Assembly (NCBI GenBank): GCA_026988435.1
Contig: JALSLH010000085.1
Location: forward strand, 1 to 32,093
DNA: 32,093 bases
Reading direction: 5' to 3'
Origin: Methylophaga sp.
GTDB lineage: Bacteria > Pseudomonadota > Gammaproteobacteria > Nitrosococcales > Methylophagaceae
A model generated the notes under the pieces. The model made no database searches and was not told where the DNA came from. It saw only the letters and a list, made by a program, of their open reading frames with translations. Below, piece after piece: positions 17,639-28,355 of the stretch. The first letter of the stretch is position 1. The number at the start of each line of letters is the position of its first letter. A program made the translations under genes and the position numbers.

Positions 17639-17908
17639 ATGACCACACTCAAATCACTTATCGCAGATGAAAAACTCATTCATTCTAAAATGAAAAAAGT
17701 CATCTCCCATGTGCAAAGAGAAAGCAAAGATTGGATCCAAAATACGATTTTGATTGATGGCTATGAAGTGCCCTTTAAATATAAACGCAAAAAACTGTAT
17801 AAATCACTAAAAGGTGCACGAGTCGATATTGCTTATTACCCTTCAAGTGAGTTACTGGCTGGGATAGAGTTTGAAATGATGAAAGTGGTTAAGATTGCTA
17901 TTTCATAA
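17639..17908 (+). CDS. Small hypothetical protein
   Basis: 89 residues, soluble, basic. It contains a C-terminal beta-rich segment (GYEVPFKYKRKKLYKSLKGA, then RVDIAYYPSSELLAGIEFEM and VVKIAIS) that looks like a compact folded domain. No function is recognised. The start overlaps the last hairpin repeat. It lies just before the toxin-antitoxin-chaperone operon, on the same strand, but with a 74-base gap, so membership is uncertain. Confidence 0.5.
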   Translation: MTTLKSLIADEKLIHSKMKKVISHVQRESKDWIQNTILIDGYEVPFKYKRKKLYKSLKGARVDIAYYPSSELLAGIEFEMMKVVKIAIS

Positions 17909-17982
17909 AACTCTGGACTTTTTGAGCCTGATAATCTACTTTAACGTATCTTTTCATAGTAAAGGGTTAGAATTTCAAATTT

Positions 17983-18558
17983 ATGGCTGATATTCAGATA
18001 ATTGGATACCATACCTGTAAAACTGATGGCGGTTGGAGTTACATTGAATCAGAAGCCCCTTTTCTTAGTGGAGCGGGTCAAAACCAATGGCTTACCCAAG
18101 GTTATTATTTTTGGACAGATAGTGATCATTTTGCCCATAAGTGGGGGGAGGATAGCTATAAAAATGACTATGCTATAATTGAATGCACAATAGTTATGGA
18201 TGAAGACCTTTTATTTGACCTTGTTGGCTCTACAAAAGCACAGATATACTTTGAACGATTACTAACAAAATTTAAAACAAAGTTGAAGAAAATAAACCCC
18301 GCTAAAGAAGCTACTGTTCATGGAGTAATTAAATATTGGAGAAAGCAGGCAGAGAAAAATAAAGATGTTTTTCCTTTTGCCGCTATTAAAGTACAAGATG
18401 TCTTCGGACACCCAACACTCACGTTTACTGGAGCGCGGGAGAAAATGCATATCACTATTCAGAGACAGCAACTATGTTTATTTGAGTCTGGATTGCATTT
18501 ATTACAAGAAAAAAAGATAATTTTTCCAGAAGAATTTAAAGCTAGAGGTAGGCAATGA
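17983..18558 (+). CDS. Putative ADP-ribosyltransferase-like toxin of a TAC module
   Basis: 191 residues, no signal peptide. IIGYHTCKT (H10) near the N-terminus, then LTQGYYFWTDSDHFAHKWG (39-55) and, late in the chain, QRQQLCLFES with E168, resemble the H-Y-E layout of PARP/DUF3990-like ADP-ribosyltransferase folds, in which a GxYFW strand precedes an Ala-containing helix. The stop overlaps the next gene by ATGA, and a SecB-like gene ends the operon. That order, toxin, antitoxin, chaperone, is that of CmdTAC, whose toxin is an mRNA-modifying ADP-ribosyltransferase. The catalytic residues are a pattern-based guess. The region looks AT-richer than its neighbours, which fits horizontal gain. Confidence 0.6.
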   Translation: MADIQIIGYHTCKTDGGWSYIESEAPFLSGAGQNQWLTQGYYFWTDSDHFAHKWGEDSYKNDYAIIECTIVMDEDLLFDLVGSTKAQIYFERLLTKFKTKLKKINPAKEATVHGVIKYWRKQAEKNKDVFPFAAIKVQDVFGHPTLTFTGAREKMHITIQRQQLCLFESGLHLLQEKKIIFPEEFKARGRQ

Positions 18559-18920
18559 TGACTAATGTATATGACAAATCTATAGAGTTAATGGATGCTC
18601 ATTTTGAATCTATTACTGATGAAGACTTTATGCGTGGTTACTTATCTGTAGAAGAGCATCAAGGAACTTTAATTAAAGACTTTTTATCTAGACTTGTGTT
18701 TATTGAAAGTAATTATGATATTCAAACTGAAATATCAGGAGGGCTTACAAGTGCTAGAACTTTGAATGACTTTAATATGACATATTTCATCAAAGGTACT
18801 GTCGAATATAATAAATCTAGTAATAATTCCCTCAATACAATCAGCCCTAAATCTATCCGAAGTGAAAAATATAACTCTTTTCATGCTGCAAATGATGATT
18901 ACACTCAACTTGCTGCATAG
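18555..18920 (+). CDS. Putative antitoxin of a TAC module
   Basis: 121 residues (the ATG at 18555, or the next codon ATG at 18558), no known domain seen. The first half is helical and acidic (YDKSIELMDAHFESITDEDF); the middle has beta-like TEISGGLTSARTLNDFNMTY and YFIKGTVEYN. The last 25 residues (from SPKSIRSEKY) look flexible and end in aromatic FHAANDDYTQLAA. In TAC systems a C-terminal chaperone-addiction tail on the antitoxin is bound by the SecB-like chaperone, and this tail is a candidate. The four-base overlap with the toxin and the 6-base gap to the chaperone suit one operon. Function is inferred from context alone. Confidence 0.5.
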   Translation: MMTNVYDKSIELMDAHFESITDEDFMRGYLSVEEHQGTLIKDFLSRLVFIESNYDIQTEISGGLTSARTLNDFNMTYFIKGTVEYNKSSNNSLNTISPKSIRSEKYNSFHAANDDYTQLAA

Positions 18921-18926
18921 AAAGTA

Positions 18927-19307
18927 ATGAATATTCAGCTTATTGGTTCAAAAGTAGAATCATTGTCATTATCAAAAAGTGACGAAGACATTGAACAAAT
19001 GGATTTTTCTGTTCGCAGTGGGTTTTCTAAAGAAATGCAAACTAGCTTTGTCATTATTTTTAACTTAAAGTTAAAAGTAGATGATGCTTATATCTTGGCC
19101 ATTGAACACGTTTCACAATTTGAAGCTAGTGAAGATATTGGAGATGAAGAAAAAGAGTCGCATTTTTTTTCTATAAATGCCCCTGCAATTGCATATCCTT
19201 TTTTGCGCGCATTTGTCTCAAACATTTTACTTAGCTCAGGCCATGAACCTGTCATACTTCCAACTATTAACTTCGTGAAACTATCCGAAGAAGGTAACTC
19301 CCTCTGA
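18927..19307 (+). CDS. SecB-like chaperone of a TAC module
   Basis: 126 residues with the SecB plan: FVIIFNLKLKVDDAYILAIE (strands), HVSQFEAS, then FSINAPAIAYPFLRAFVSNI and SSGHEPVILPTINFVKL. The last two match CPNILFPYARECITSMV and PQLNLAPVNFDALF of E. coli SecB in order and spacing. It lacks the acidic tail of housekeeping SecB. Position as third gene after a toxin-like and an antitoxin-like gene marks it as a TAC chaperone (SecB-TA or CmdC type), which holds the antitoxin in active form and releases the toxin when phage proteins compete for the chaperone. Confidence 0.75.
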   Translation: MNIQLIGSKVESLSLSKSDEDIEQMDFSVRSGFSKEMQTSFVIIFNLKLKVDDAYILAIEHVSQFEASEDIGDEEKESHFFSINAPAIAYPFLRAFVSNILLSSGHEPVILPTINFVKLSEEGNSL

Positions 19308-19371
19308 GTAGCACATTTACTCATATAAATTTTATTTGTCTATAGTATAAAATGACACACAAGTGAAAGAT

Positions 19372-21939
19372 TTATTCTTTCTCTATCACTTTCATCAAAC
19401 GATACAATTCATCCATAGCTTGTTTAGGCGATAAATCATCTAAATTCAACTGAGCCAATGCCTGCTCGACTTCTGAAACTTCCGTGGTCTGTGTAGAAGC
19501 CGTAAATAAATCTGTTTGGGCTGATATCTCGCTAGCAGATAATACTCGCCCAGCTTCTAATGCTGACAACTTCTGCCTTGCGGCTTTAATCACATCATTA
19601 GGCACACCAGCCAACTGTGCCACTTGCAAGCCATAACTTTGATTTGCCGCACCGGCTTTCACTTGATGTAAAAACACAATTTTATCGCCATGTTCGATCG
19701 CATCTAGATGTATATTTTCGGCATTGTCATAACGTGCTGGTAATTCTGTTAGTTCAAAATAATGTGTCGCAAAAAGGGTGTAGGCTTTAATATCTCGCAC
19801 TAACTTCTCGGCGCACGCCCATGCGAGTGATAAACCATCAAAGGTGCTGGTGCCGCGCCCTATTTCATCCATTAAGATCAAGCTTTGCTCTGTGGCATTA
19901 TGTAAGATATTAGCCGTTTCGCTCATTTCAACCATAAACGTTGAGCGACCTGAGGCTAGATCATCTGACGCACCAATTCGGGTGAAAATTTGATCGACTG
20001 GGCCAATCAGTGCTTTTGTGGCAGGCACAAAACTACCGATATGTGCCATTAACACGATCAGCGCTATTTGCCGCATATAGGTTGATTTTCCGCCCATATT
20101 CGGGCCTGTTATCAACAATAATCGTTGTTGTGCTGAAAAGTGTAGGTCATTAGGGGTGAAATTCTGCTCGGTTGCGTGTTCAACTACAGGGTGCCGTCCT
20201 GCCTTGATCATAATGCCCGTTTGCTCGCTAAAGTCAGGGGCAATATAGTCTAATGTTTCCGCGCGCTCAGCTAGGTTGGCTAATACATCAAGTTCGGCTA
20301 AGGCACTGGCAGATACTTCTAAGGCAGCTAGATCAGGTGCTAATTTATCGAATAATGCTTCATAGAGTGCTTTTTCTAGTGCTAAAGCACGTTCATTGGC
20401 ACTGAGTACTTGATCTTCAAACTCTTTTAACTCAGGGGTGATATAACGCTCAGCATTTTTAAGTGTTTGCCGCCGCACATATTCTGTCGGCACTTCAAAG
20501 CGTTGTGAACGACTCACTTCAATAAAATAGCCATGCACACGGTTATAGCCTACTTTTAATGTTGATACGCCAGTACGGTCTCGTTCACGCTGTTCTAGAT
20601 CTAATAAAAATTGATTGGCATCATCACGAATGCTACGCAGTTGATCGAGTTCGCTGTTATAACCTTCAGCAATCACGCCACCATCACGAATCAAGACCGG
20701 CGGTTCTTCAATTAATGCTGTTTCTAATAAATTTAATAACTCAGGAAACAGGCCTAATTCACGATCTAATTGTTTTAAATGCTTAGTCTCTACTACCGAT
20801 AATAAGTCATGCATAGCGGGCAGTGCTTGTAGCGTGTTTCTGACATACATGAAGTCACGGGGTCGTGCTGTTTTGAGTGCTATGCGGGCTAATACACGTT
20901 CAATATCACCTAAACGTTTAAGCTCAGATTGCACAGGTTCAATAAGATCTAAGTCGATAAATTGCTGAATAGCCTGTTGGCGCTGTTTTAGCATTTCATA
21001 CTGGCGTAACGGCCGCAATAACCAACGCCGCAACAATCTTGCCCCCATTGGCGTAGTTGTTTTATCTAAAATTGATAATAAGGTGTTATCTTTTCCGCCT
21101 GATAAATTAGTTTCTAATTCAAGATTACGGCGTGTCGCCAAATCAAGTTGAATGCTATCGCTTGTTTGCTCAACACTCAGCCGCCTCAAATGAGGTAACG
21201 CGGTGCGGTGTGTTTGTTGTGCATAATTAAGTAAACACCCTGCCGCAGTGATAGCTAAGGTTAATTCATCACAGCCGAAGCCTTTTAAATCATGAATTTC
21301 AAAGTGTTCACATAACCTACGTGTAGCACCTTCTAAATCAAAATGCCATGGAGGCAATGTTCGTAGCGTTTTTGAGAATTCAGCTAATTGTTCAGCCTGT
21401 AATTCATCTATTAATATTTCAGCGGCTTTCAGACGGGCTAACTCTGCTTCGAGATCAGATAATGAAATTAATTCACTCACCGTGAAGCGTCCACTACTCA
21501 ATTCAGCCACCGCTAGTCCATAACTGCCTTTTTCCTCATGCACGGCTACTAATAGGTTTTCATTACGGCTATCTAATAAGGCTTCTTCCGTTAATGTGCC
21601 GGGAGTTATCACTCGAACAACTTGCCGATCAACCGGGCCTTTGCTGGTTGCAGGATCACCAATTTGCTCACAAATGGCGACGGATACACCTTTATTAATT
21701 AATCGTGACAAATACGAATCAGCGGCATGATACGGAATGCCCGCCATCGGGATAGGCTTGCCATTGCTGTTGCCTCGCGCTGTTAATGTGATATCCAATA
21801 GCTCCGCCGCATCATGGGCATCATCATAAAACATCTCATAAAAATCACCCATGCGATAAAACAACAGGTGATCTGGATTTTCAGCTTTGATGCGCATATA
21901 TTGCTGCATCATTGGGGTATGGTTTTGCTTATCGCTCAT
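19372..21939 (-). CDS. mutS: DNA mismatch repair protein MutS
   Basis: 855 residues, full length. The mismatch-reading Phe-x-Glu is F33-Y-E35 in [10 protein letters not shown]. Connector, lever and clamp regions follow; the ABC-type ATPase has [13 protein letters not shown] (Walker A), [30 protein letters not shown] (signature and Walker B) and [10 protein letters not shown]. The C-terminal end has a helix-turn-helix and a short tail. It recognises mispairs and recruits MutL, which is not in the window. It is transcribed divergently from pncC, with just 17 bases between start codons. Confidence 0.98.
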   Translation of the reverse strand: MSDKQNHTPMMQQYMRIKAENPDHLLFYRMGDFYEMFYDDAHDAAELLDITLTARGNSNGKPIPMAGIPYHAADSYLSRLINKGVSVAICEQIGDPATSKGPVDRQVVRVITPGTLTEEALLDSRNENLLVAVHEEKGSYGLAVAELSSGRFTVSELISLSDLEAELARLKAAEILIDELQAEQLAEFSKTLRTLPPWHFDLEGATRRLCEHFEIHDLKGFGCDELTLAITAAGCLLNYAQQTHRTALPHLRRLSVEQTSDSIQLDLATRRNLELETNLSGGKDNTLLSILDKTTTPMGARLLRRWLLRPLRQYEMLKQRQQAIQQFIDLDLIEPVQSELKRLGDIERVLARIALKTARPRDFMYVRNTLQALPAMHDLLSVVETKHLKQLDRELGLFPELLNLLETALIEEPPVLIRDGGVIAEGYNSELDQLRSIRDDANQFLLDLEQRERDRTGVSTLKVGYNRVHGYFIEVSRSQRFEVPTEYVRRQTLKNAERYITPELKEFEDQVLSANERALALEKALYEALFDKLAPDLAALEVSASALAELDVLANLAERAETLDYIAPDFSEQTGIMIKAGRHPVVEHATEQNFTPNDLHFSAQQRLLLITGPNMGGKSTYMRQIALIVLMAHIGSFVPATKALIGPVDQIFTRIGASDDLASGRSTFMVEMSETANILHNATEQSLILMDEIGRGTSTFDGLSLAWACAEKLVRDIKAYTLFATHYFELTELPARYDNAENIHLDAIEHGDKIVFLHQVKAGAANQSYGLQVAQLAGVPNDVIKAARQKLSALEAGRVLSASEISAQTDLFTASTQTTEVSEVEQALAQLNLDDLSPKQAMDELYRLMKVIEKE

Positions 21940-21940
21940 C

Positions 21941-21949
21941 TGTTATATT
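21941..21949 (+). promoter_or_regulatory. Extended -10 immediately upstream of pncC
   Basis: TGTTATATT forms an extended -10 (TG-n-TATATT). The -35 region, inside mutS, is weak. Initiation about 7 bases downstream would fall at 21956-21957, which is the pncC ATG, and no Shine-Dalgarno lies between. A leaderless pncC transcript is therefore possible. Confidence 0.4.
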
Positions 21950-21956
21950 GTATCTT

Positions 21957-22484
21957 ATGAATAGCTTTTCTGACGAAGATCTTAAACAATTAACCCGCCA
22001 AACCGCCAATACATTAATCGATCGTGGTTGGCTACTCTCCGCCGCCGAATCATGCACCGGTGGCTGGGTAGCGAAATGTTGCACTGATCTAGTGGGTAGT
22101 TCCGCTTGGTTTGACCGAGGTTTTGTAACCTACAGTAATCATTCTAAACAAGAATTAGTAAATGTAAAAAAATCTACCTTAGAGCAGTTTGGCGCAGTAA
22201 GTGAACAAACGGTTTTAGAAATGGCACGAGGTGCATTACAAAACTCCAATGCCGACATCAGTGTTTCCATTAGCGGTATTGCCGGCCCTGACGGAGGTAC
22301 AGACGAAAAACCTGTGGGCACTGTTTGGTTTGCTTGGGCAACTAAAGATTCCGCTAAATCTGAACTTCATCATTTTTCTGGAGATCGTGATGCAGTCAGA
22401 CGACAAGCTGTTGCGATAGCATTGCAAATGGTCACGGGTATAGATAAAAAAAGGCTAGATATGGAGAGAACATACCTAGCCTAA
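21957..22484 (+). CDS. pncC: NMN amidohydrolase, CinA C-terminal family
   Basis: 175 residues from the ATG at 21957. An in-frame ATG at 21912 would lie inside mutS on the other strand and is less likely. Core motifs are LLSAAESCTGGWVAKCCTDL (catalytic Ser/Cys region), WFDRGFVTYSNHSKQELV, GAVSEQTVLEMARGAL, VSISGIAGPDGGTDEKPVGTV and RRQAVAIAL. The enzyme deamidates nicotinamide mononucleotide in NAD recycling. In many gammaproteobacteria this gene lies next to recA, here 1.8 kb away. The last dozen codons (KKRLDMERTYLA) are built from the terminator of the convergent pit gene. Confidence 0.92.
   Translation: MNSFSDEDLKQLTRQTANTLIDRGWLLSAAESCTGGWVAKCCTDLVGSSAWFDRGFVTYSNHSKQELVNVKKSTLEQFGAVSEQTVLEMARGALQNSNADISVSISGIAGPDGGTDEKPVGTVWFAWATKDSAKSELHHFSGDRDAVRRQAVAIALQMVTGIDKKRLDMERTYLA
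22446..22481 (-). terminator. pit terminator embedded in pncC coding sequence
   Basis: On the minus strand GGCTAG...CTAGCC (22476-22481 with 22453-22458), extended by TATG/CATA with one mismatch and a 7-base loop, is followed by a run of seven T (22446-22452). It lies 27 bases after the Pit stop codon and wholly within the last codons of convergent pncC. Confidence 0.85.
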
Positions 22485-22507
22485 GTGGAGTAGCAAAATG
22501 TATTTAG

Positions 22508-24067
22508 TTAAAATACATTACTAAGCACCATAAAGGTGATCCCACTCAAAATACCCGCAGCTGGTAATGTAATAATCCAAGCCATACCAATCGGCTTCAT
22601 TAATGCCCAGTTAGTACTATGATTAACCATCCCCACACCCAGTACAGCACCAATCAAGATATGTGTGCTTGAAACAGGTAAGCCCGCCACTGAAGCCAAC
22701 ATAACCACACCCGCCGCAGCTAATTCAGCCGCAAAACCTGATGCTGGATGCATTTTAGTTAGGTTATGACCCACCGTTTGAATAACTTCTTTACCAATGA
22801 ACCACAAACCCACAATCAGTGCCACACCAAACGTTAGCATAGCAACCGTTGGAACTGCCGCCTTAGCGCCGAGCTCACCGGTACGCAAAATATCAAGCAC
22901 AGCTGCAAACGGACCAATGGCATTAGCAATATCATTAGAACCATGACTAAATGCAAAACCAGCGGCAGTAAATACTTGTAACCAACTAAACATTAAGAAT
23001 GTCGATTTATTTAAGTCTTTGCCTTTTAACGTCTTAGCAAAAATGGCTGTTGCTAACCAAACTACCGCACCTAACATACCAATAATCAAATAATTATTTA
23101 ATGTCGTTAAACCTAAATCCATATGCTTAAGCCCCTTAAATAACAACATGCCTGATATTAACATTGCACCTAATGCTGCAAATAAAGGAACATAAGTTTC
23201 AAGTGCTTGCGTAGCATTGAGTTCATTTTTCTTTTTCTCAATAGCATGTAATTCTTTATAGTAATCAGATTCAAGATCTTCCGGATCAAAATCCGGATCT
23301 TTCACTATGTAAGCATCTCTTGCCATTGCAGATGTATAGGCGATTTGTTGGATTTCAGCCAAACGCTCAAATGCTTTTTTATGTGCTGTTTTATGTGATT
23401 TTTTACTCTCTTTAATTTCCTTGAGATCAACTTCAGCCTCTTCATTAAAGCGTAAAACATATTTTTTGATCTGATAAAACAATGTATAAGCGACTAATCC
23501 ACCTAATAACGGTGACAACACCCAAGACACCGCAATCATACCGATTTTATCCCATTTAACGAGTGCAAAACCTGTATCAGCACCACCAATCACAAAGCCT
23601 AATGTAATTGAACTACCTACAATGCCGCCGATAATGGAATGGGTAGTCGATACCGGCCAACCCCGTTTAGTAGCAAACAACAACCAAAGTGCTGCTGCCA
23701 GCAATGCCGACATCATAATATAAACAAATTGCATTGGCTCAACCGAAATCGTTGATAAATCAACAATACCTTTACGAATTGTTTTGGTAACCTCCCCGCC
23801 GGCAATAACCGCACCACTCACTTCAAAGATCGCTGCAACAATCAACGCTTGCTTTATGGTCAGAGTACCAGCGCCTACACTGGTACCAAATGAGTTCGCA
23901 ACATCATTACCACCAATATTAAACGCCATAAATATGCCGAACAATGTGGCTAACAGAAATAATATAACGTGATTACCGCCAGTGTAGTCCAAGCCCCAGA
24001 AAATAAAATATCCTGTCATAGCGATAAGTAAAAATCCGAAACTTAGATTAAGTTTAGAGTCGCTCAT
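22508..24067 (-). CDS. pit: Inorganic phosphate transporter, Pit family
   Basis: 519-residue membrane protein with two PHO4 repeats: [20 protein letters not shown] near residue 45 and [20 protein letters not shown] near 365. Each is followed by [13 protein letters not shown] or [13 protein letters not shown], the paired signatures of low-affinity Pi:cation symporters. About 100 charged residues between the halves (about 205-290, rich in Lys and Glu) form a cytoplasmic loop. It is monocistronic, convergent with pncC and divergent from recA. Confidence 0.94.
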   Translation of the reverse strand: MSDSKLNLSFGFLLIAMTGYFIFWGLDYTGGNHVILFLLATLFGIFMAFNIGGNDVANSFGTSVGAGTLTIKQALIVAAIFEVSGAVIAGGEVTKTIRKGIVDLSTISVEPMQFVYIMMSALLAAALWLLFATKRGWPVSTTHSIIGGIVGSSITLGFVIGGADTGFALVKWDKIGMIAVSWVLSPLLGGLVAYTLFYQIKKYVLRFNEEAEVDLKEIKESKKSHKTAHKKAFERLAEIQQIAYTSAMARDAYIVKDPDFDPEDLESDYYKELHAIEKKKNELNATQALETYVPLFAALGAMLISGMLLFKGLKHMDLGLTTLNNYLIIGMLGAVVWLATAIFAKTLKGKDLNKSTFLMFSWLQVFTAAGFAFSHGSNDIANAIGPFAAVLDILRTGELGAKAAVPTVAMLTFGVALIVGLWFIGKEVIQTVGHNLTKMHPASGFAAELAAAGVVMLASVAGLPVSSTHILIGAVLGVGMVNHSTNWALMKPIGMAWIITLPAAGILSGITFMVLSNVF

Positions 24068-24259
24068 ACTTGTTCCTTCATCATTGGTTAATAAAATGTG
24101 ATCAGCTTCAAAATATTACGACTCATTCTTTACAAAACAATGATCGTCTTATTACAAAATAATTACATCTTGAATCGATAAAGATAACTAGAGACTTAAC
24201 CTAATATATGGGATAATCGCCAGCTTAAATTATTCCGATCCCACATAAGGCTCATATTA

Positions 24260-25300
24260 ATGGACGATAATAAGAAAAAAGCACTTGGCGCGGCACTTGG
24301 TCAGATAGAAAAACAATTTGGTAAAGGCGCAGTAATGCGTTTAGGTGACTCTGCCGCTTCTCGTGATATTGAAGCTGTTTCAACAGGTTCTATCGGTCTT
24401 GATGTAGCCTTAGGCATAGGTGGCTTACCTCGCGGTCGCGTTGTTGAAATTTATGGCCCAGAATCTTCAGGTAAAACAACGCTTACATTGCACGCCATTG
24501 CTGAAATGCAAAAATTAGGCGGCACCGCGGCATTTGTTGATGCCGAGCATGCACTTGATCCCCTATATGCCGCTAAATTAGGCGTTAATATTGATGATTT
24601 GTTAGTGTCACAGCCTGACACCGGTGAACAAGCACTTGAAATTACTGACATGCTCGTTCGCTCTGGTGCCGTTGATGTGGTTGTAATCGACTCCGTTGCA
24701 GCGCTCACACCTAAAGCTGAAATTGAAGGTGATATGGGTGATAGCCATATGGGTTTGCAAGCGCGTTTAATGTCTCAAGCATTGCGTAAGCTGACTGCTA
24801 ATATTAAACGTTCAAATACCTTGGTTATTTTCATTAACCAAATTCGTATGAAAATTGGTGTTATGTTTGGTAGCCCAGAAACAACTACCGGTGGTAATGC
24901 GCTTAAATTTTATGCCTCTGTTCGTTTAGACATTCGTCGTATCGGCGCAATCAAAAAAGGCGATGAAATTTTAGGGAATGAAACCCGCGTTAAAGTGGTT
25001 AAAAACAAAGTGGCTCCGCCTTTCAAACAAGTAGTATTTGATATTCTTTATGGTGAAGGTATTTCACATGAAGGCGAGTTAATTGACCTAGGTGTAGAGA
25101 ATAATATCGTAGAAAAAGCAGGCGCTTGGTATAGCTATAGCGGTACACGTATTGGTCAAGGTAAAGATAATGTACGAACTTATCTAAAAGAACATCCTGA
25201 AATGGCGGATGAAATTGAAGCGAAAATTCGTGCCATTATGTTGCCTAAAGATGTGCCTTCTAAAGAAAGCGCTAAAACGGAAGATCCTGCTGAGAAATGA
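24260..25300 (+). CDS. recA: Recombinase RecA
   Basis: 346 residues, full length. Walker A is GPESSGKTT; others are [58 protein letters not shown] (loop L2 follows) and an acidic C-terminal tail. It carries out strand exchange and acts as LexA/UmuD co-protease. The 192-base upstream gap contains no CTG trinucleotide on the plus strand, so no canonical CTG-N10-CAG LexA box exists there. The stop overlaps the recX start. Confidence 0.98.
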   Translation: MDDNKKKALGAALGQIEKQFGKGAVMRLGDSAASRDIEAVSTGSIGLDVALGIGGLPRGRVVEIYGPESSGKTTLTLHAIAEMQKLGGTAAFVDAEHALDPLYAAKLGVNIDDLLVSQPDTGEQALEITDMLVRSGAVDVVVIDSVAALTPKAEIEGDMGDSHMGLQARLMSQALRKLTANIKRSNTLVIFINQIRMKIGVMFGSPETTTGGNALKFYASVRLDIRRIGAIKKGDEILGNETRVKVVKNKVAPPFKQVVFDILYGEGISHEGELIDLGVENNIVEKAGAWYSYSGTRIGQGKDNVRTYLKEHPEMADEIEAKIRAIMLPKDVPSKESAKTEDPAEK

Positions 25301-25752
25301 TGAGGAAACAATCGCTGCGCGAACGAGCGATGAATTTTTTAGCACGACGTGAACATAGCATGCACGAGCTAACAACAAAGTTAGTAAAAGCAGAGTTTGA
25401 ACATGATGATGTAATCAACACCATCACTAGATTGACCGAACAAGATTTACAAAGTGATCAACGGTTTGCTGAAAATTACACACGATATCGTTCTAATCGT
25501 GGGTTTGGTAGCCAAAAGATAAGACAAGAATTAAAAGAACGAGGTGTTGCTGGTGAGCTTATCAACGACACCCTAAATGAAGCAAATATTGATTGGTTTG
25601 CACTTGCAATAACTGTACGGTGTAAACGTTTTGGCGAGAAAAGCCCTGATGATTTTAAAGAACGTGCTAAACAACAGCGTTTTTTACAATATCGCGGTTT
25701 TACTCACGAACAAATAGCAAATAGTTTTAATACAGATATAGATACGATATGA
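25297..25752 (+). CDS. recX: RecA regulator RecX
   Basis: 151 residues of three-helix repeats typical of the family: [56 protein letters not shown] and [20 protein letters not shown]. It caps or destabilises RecA filaments. ATGA overlaps at both ends (recA stop with recX start, recX stop with alaS start) indicate translational coupling in recA-recX-alaS. Confidence 0.93.
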   Translation: MMRKQSLRERAMNFLARREHSMHELTTKLVKAEFEHDDVINTITRLTEQDLQSDQRFAENYTRYRSNRGFGSQKIRQELKERGVAGELINDTLNEANIDWFALAITVRCKRFGEKSPDDFKERAKQQRFLQYRGFTHEQIANSFNTDIDTI

Positions 25753-28352
25753 AAAGTAGCTCAGATATTCGCCAACTCTTTTTAGACTTTTTCCAAGAAA
25801 AAGGTCATGAGGTTGTTGCCAGTAGTCCACTGGTTCCTGCTAATGACCCGACTTTGCTATTTACTAATGCGGGTATGGTCCAATTCAAAGACTTATTCTT
25901 AGGTGAAGAAACACGTAAATACACTAAAGCGGTGACAACTCAACGCTGTGTACGTGCCGGTGGCAAACATAATGATTTAGAAAATGTCGGCTACACAGCA
26001 CGTCATCATACTTTTTTTGAAATGTTAGGCAACTTTAGCTTCGGCGATTATTTCAAACGTGAAGCTATTCAATACGCTTGGGAGTTTTTAACTAAAACAC
26101 TTGAATTGCCCGCTGAAAAACTGTGGATCACAGTCTTTGAAGATGATGATGATGCCGCTAATATTTGGATCAACGAAATTGGTGTTGATCCTGCACGCCT
26201 CTCTCGAATTGGTGCAAAAGATAATTTCTGGTCAATGGGTGATACTGGCCCATGTGGGCCATGTAGTGAAATATTTTATGATCATGGCGAAGACATTGCC
26301 GGTGGTCCTCCCGGCACACCAGAAGAAGATGGCGATAGATACATTGAGATCTGGAACCTCGTTTTCATGCAATATGATCGTGCTCAGGACGGTACGATGA
26401 CTCCCCTACCCAAACCATCTGTTGATACAGGTATGGGTCTTGAACGTTTAGCAGCCATCTTGCAAAACAAGCATAATAACTATGATATTGATTTATTTCA
26501 GCATCTAATCAAAGCAATTCAAGCATTATCAGGCACACAAGACTCATCACATACTTCATTACGTGTTATCGCCGATCATATTCGTTCATGTGCATTTATG
26601 ATCACTGATGGCGTACAACCATCAAACGAAGGTCGCGGCTATGTATTGCGTCGTATTATTCGTCGTGCAATTCGCCATGGACATAAACTGGGGTTGAAAG
26701 AAGACTTCTTCTATAAATTAGTGACCCCGCTAGTTGATGAGATGGGTGAAGCATTTCCTGAATTAGCTAAAGCACAACCCTTAGTTGAACGGGCATTAAA
26801 ACAAGAAGAGGCTCGCTTTGCTGATACTTTAGATAATGGCTTAAAAATTCTTGAGCACGCCATTGATGAAATGGCTGATAAAGAAATTCCTGGTGAAACT
26901 GTATTCTTGCTTTATGACACCTATGGCTTCCCGATTGACTTAACGGCTGATATCGCCCGTGAACGCAATCTAACACTTGATGTGGCTGGTTTTGAAAGAG
27001 AAATGGAAGCACAACGCACCCGAGCACGCTCTGCAAGCCAATTTGCAGGTGGATTATCTGAGAAAATCACCATTGAAGGTGAAACCGAATTCCGTGGTTA
27101 TGACTCAACCCACCAACAGGCCACAGTAACCAGTATCCTTATCGACGGTGAACATGTTGACCAACTGCATCAAGGCCAACAAGGTATTATCGTATTAGAC
27201 AATAGCCCCTTCTACGCAGAGTCAGGCGGTCAAGCAGGTGATTTAGGTCAAATTTCAACTGACAATGCTAACTTTGATGTGACCGATACGCACAAACAAG
27301 GCAAAGCCTTCACTCATATTGGAGTCTGCGAAAATGGTGAGTTTAAAGTGGGTGATAGCGTTACGGCACATATCGATGAAAACAATCGTTGTGCTACAGA
27401 GCTCAATCACTCAGCAACCCATTTACTTCATGCCGCATTACAGCAGGTTTTAGGTGATCATGTTGCTCAAAAAGGCTCACTAGTTAATGCACAACGCCTA
27501 CGCTTTGATTTTTCACATTTTGAGCCTGTAAATGCTCAACAATTGCATGATATTGAACGTTTAGTAAATCATCAAATTCGCCTTAACCATGAAGTTGAAA
27601 CTAACATTATGGCGCTAGAAGATGCTAAAGATTCGGGTGCGATGGCTTTATTTGGCGAGAAATATGAAGATGATGTTCGTGTTTTACGTATGGGTGACTT
27701 CTCTACAGAACTATGTGGTGGAACACATGCATCACGTACCGGCGACATTGGCTTATTGAAAATAACCTCCGAAGCAGGCATTGCATCAGGCGTACGCCGC
27801 ATAGAAGCCGTAACAGGTGAAGCAGCTCTTGATTATGTAGATACCAATCAAACTCGTTTGAACGAAGTATCAGCAATAATCAAAGCTAATCCTGACAACG
27901 TTGAAGAAAAAACAACGCAGCTTGTACAGCGTACCCGCCAACTTGAAAAAGAGCTAGATGCATTAAAAAGCAAATTAGCAAGCAGTGCAGGTAGTGATTT
28001 AGCTAGTTCAGCACAAGAAATATCAGGTGTGAAAATACTTGCGGCGCAACTTGATGGGGCAGATGGCAAAAGCTTACGTGATACCGTTGACCAACTTAAA
28101 AATAAATTAGGCACCGCAGCCATTATTCTGTCATCGGTTGATGGCGATAAAATAACCCTTATCGCAGGTGTCACAAAAGATGCTACCGATAAAATTCGTG
28201 CTGGTGATCTGGTTGCTCATGTCGCATCACAGGTGGGTGGTAAAGGTGGCGGTCGACCAGATATGGCGCAAGGTGGCGGCAATCAGCCAGAAAATCTTAG
28301 CTCTGCATTAGATTCAGTTAATGATTGGATTAGCTCAAAGTTGGAAGCTTAA
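25749..28352 (+). CDS. alaS: Alanyl-tRNA synthetase
   Basis: 867 residues, complete. The class II catalytic domain starts with [20 protein letters not shown] and has [18 protein letters not shown]. The editing domain zinc site is [11 protein letters not shown] with [13 protein letters not shown]. The C-Ala region at the end has the glycine-rich [20 protein letters not shown]. It overlaps recX by four bases and is followed after 3 bases by lysC, so the run recA-recX-alaS-lysC is probably one transcript. Confidence 0.98.
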   Translation: MKSSSDIRQLFLDFFQEKGHEVVASSPLVPANDPTLLFTNAGMVQFKDLFLGEETRKYTKAVTTQRCVRAGGKHNDLENVGYTARHHTFFEMLGNFSFGDYFKREAIQYAWEFLTKTLELPAEKLWITVFEDDDDAANIWINEIGVDPARLSRIGAKDNFWSMGDTGPCGPCSEIFYDHGEDIAGGPPGTPEEDGDRYIEIWNLVFMQYDRAQDGTMTPLPKPSVDTGMGLERLAAILQNKHNNYDIDLFQHLIKAIQALSGTQDSSHTSLRVIADHIRSCAFMITDGVQPSNEGRGYVLRRIIRRAIRHGHKLGLKEDFFYKLVTPLVDEMGEAFPELAKAQPLVERALKQEEARFADTLDNGLKILEHAIDEMADKEIPGETVFLLYDTYGFPIDLTADIARERNLTLDVAGFEREMEAQRTRARSASQFAGGLSEKITIEGETEFRGYDSTHQQATVTSILIDGEHVDQLHQGQQGIIVLDNSPFYAESGGQAGDLGQISTDNANFDVTDTHKQGKAFTHIGVCENGEFKVGDSVTAHIDENNRCATELNHSATHLLHAALQQVLGDHVAQKGSLVNAQRLRFDFSHFEPVNAQQLHDIERLVNHQIRLNHEVETNIMALEDAKDSGAMALFGEKYEDDVRVLRMGDFSTELCGGTHASRTGDIGLLKITSEAGIASGVRRIEAVTGEAALDYVDTNQTRLNEVSAIIKANPDNVEEKTTQLVQRTRQLEKELDALKSKLASSAGSDLASSAQEISGVKILAAQLDGADGKSLRDTVDQLKNKLGTAAIILSSVDGDKITLIAGVTKDATDKIRAGDLVAHVASQVGGKGGGRPDMAQGGGNQPENLSSALDSVNDWISSKLEA

Positions 28353-28355
28353 ATA

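Noticed and set aside
17352..17642. 96-residue open frame after the transglycosylase
   Set aside because: It runs through CGTCATCCCC-type repeats and hairpins and has no protein-like composition; the repeat explanation is better.
21912..21956. Upstream ATG for pncC at 21912
   Set aside because: It would overlap mutS by 28 bases and add residues not seen in the family; the ATG at 21957 fits better.
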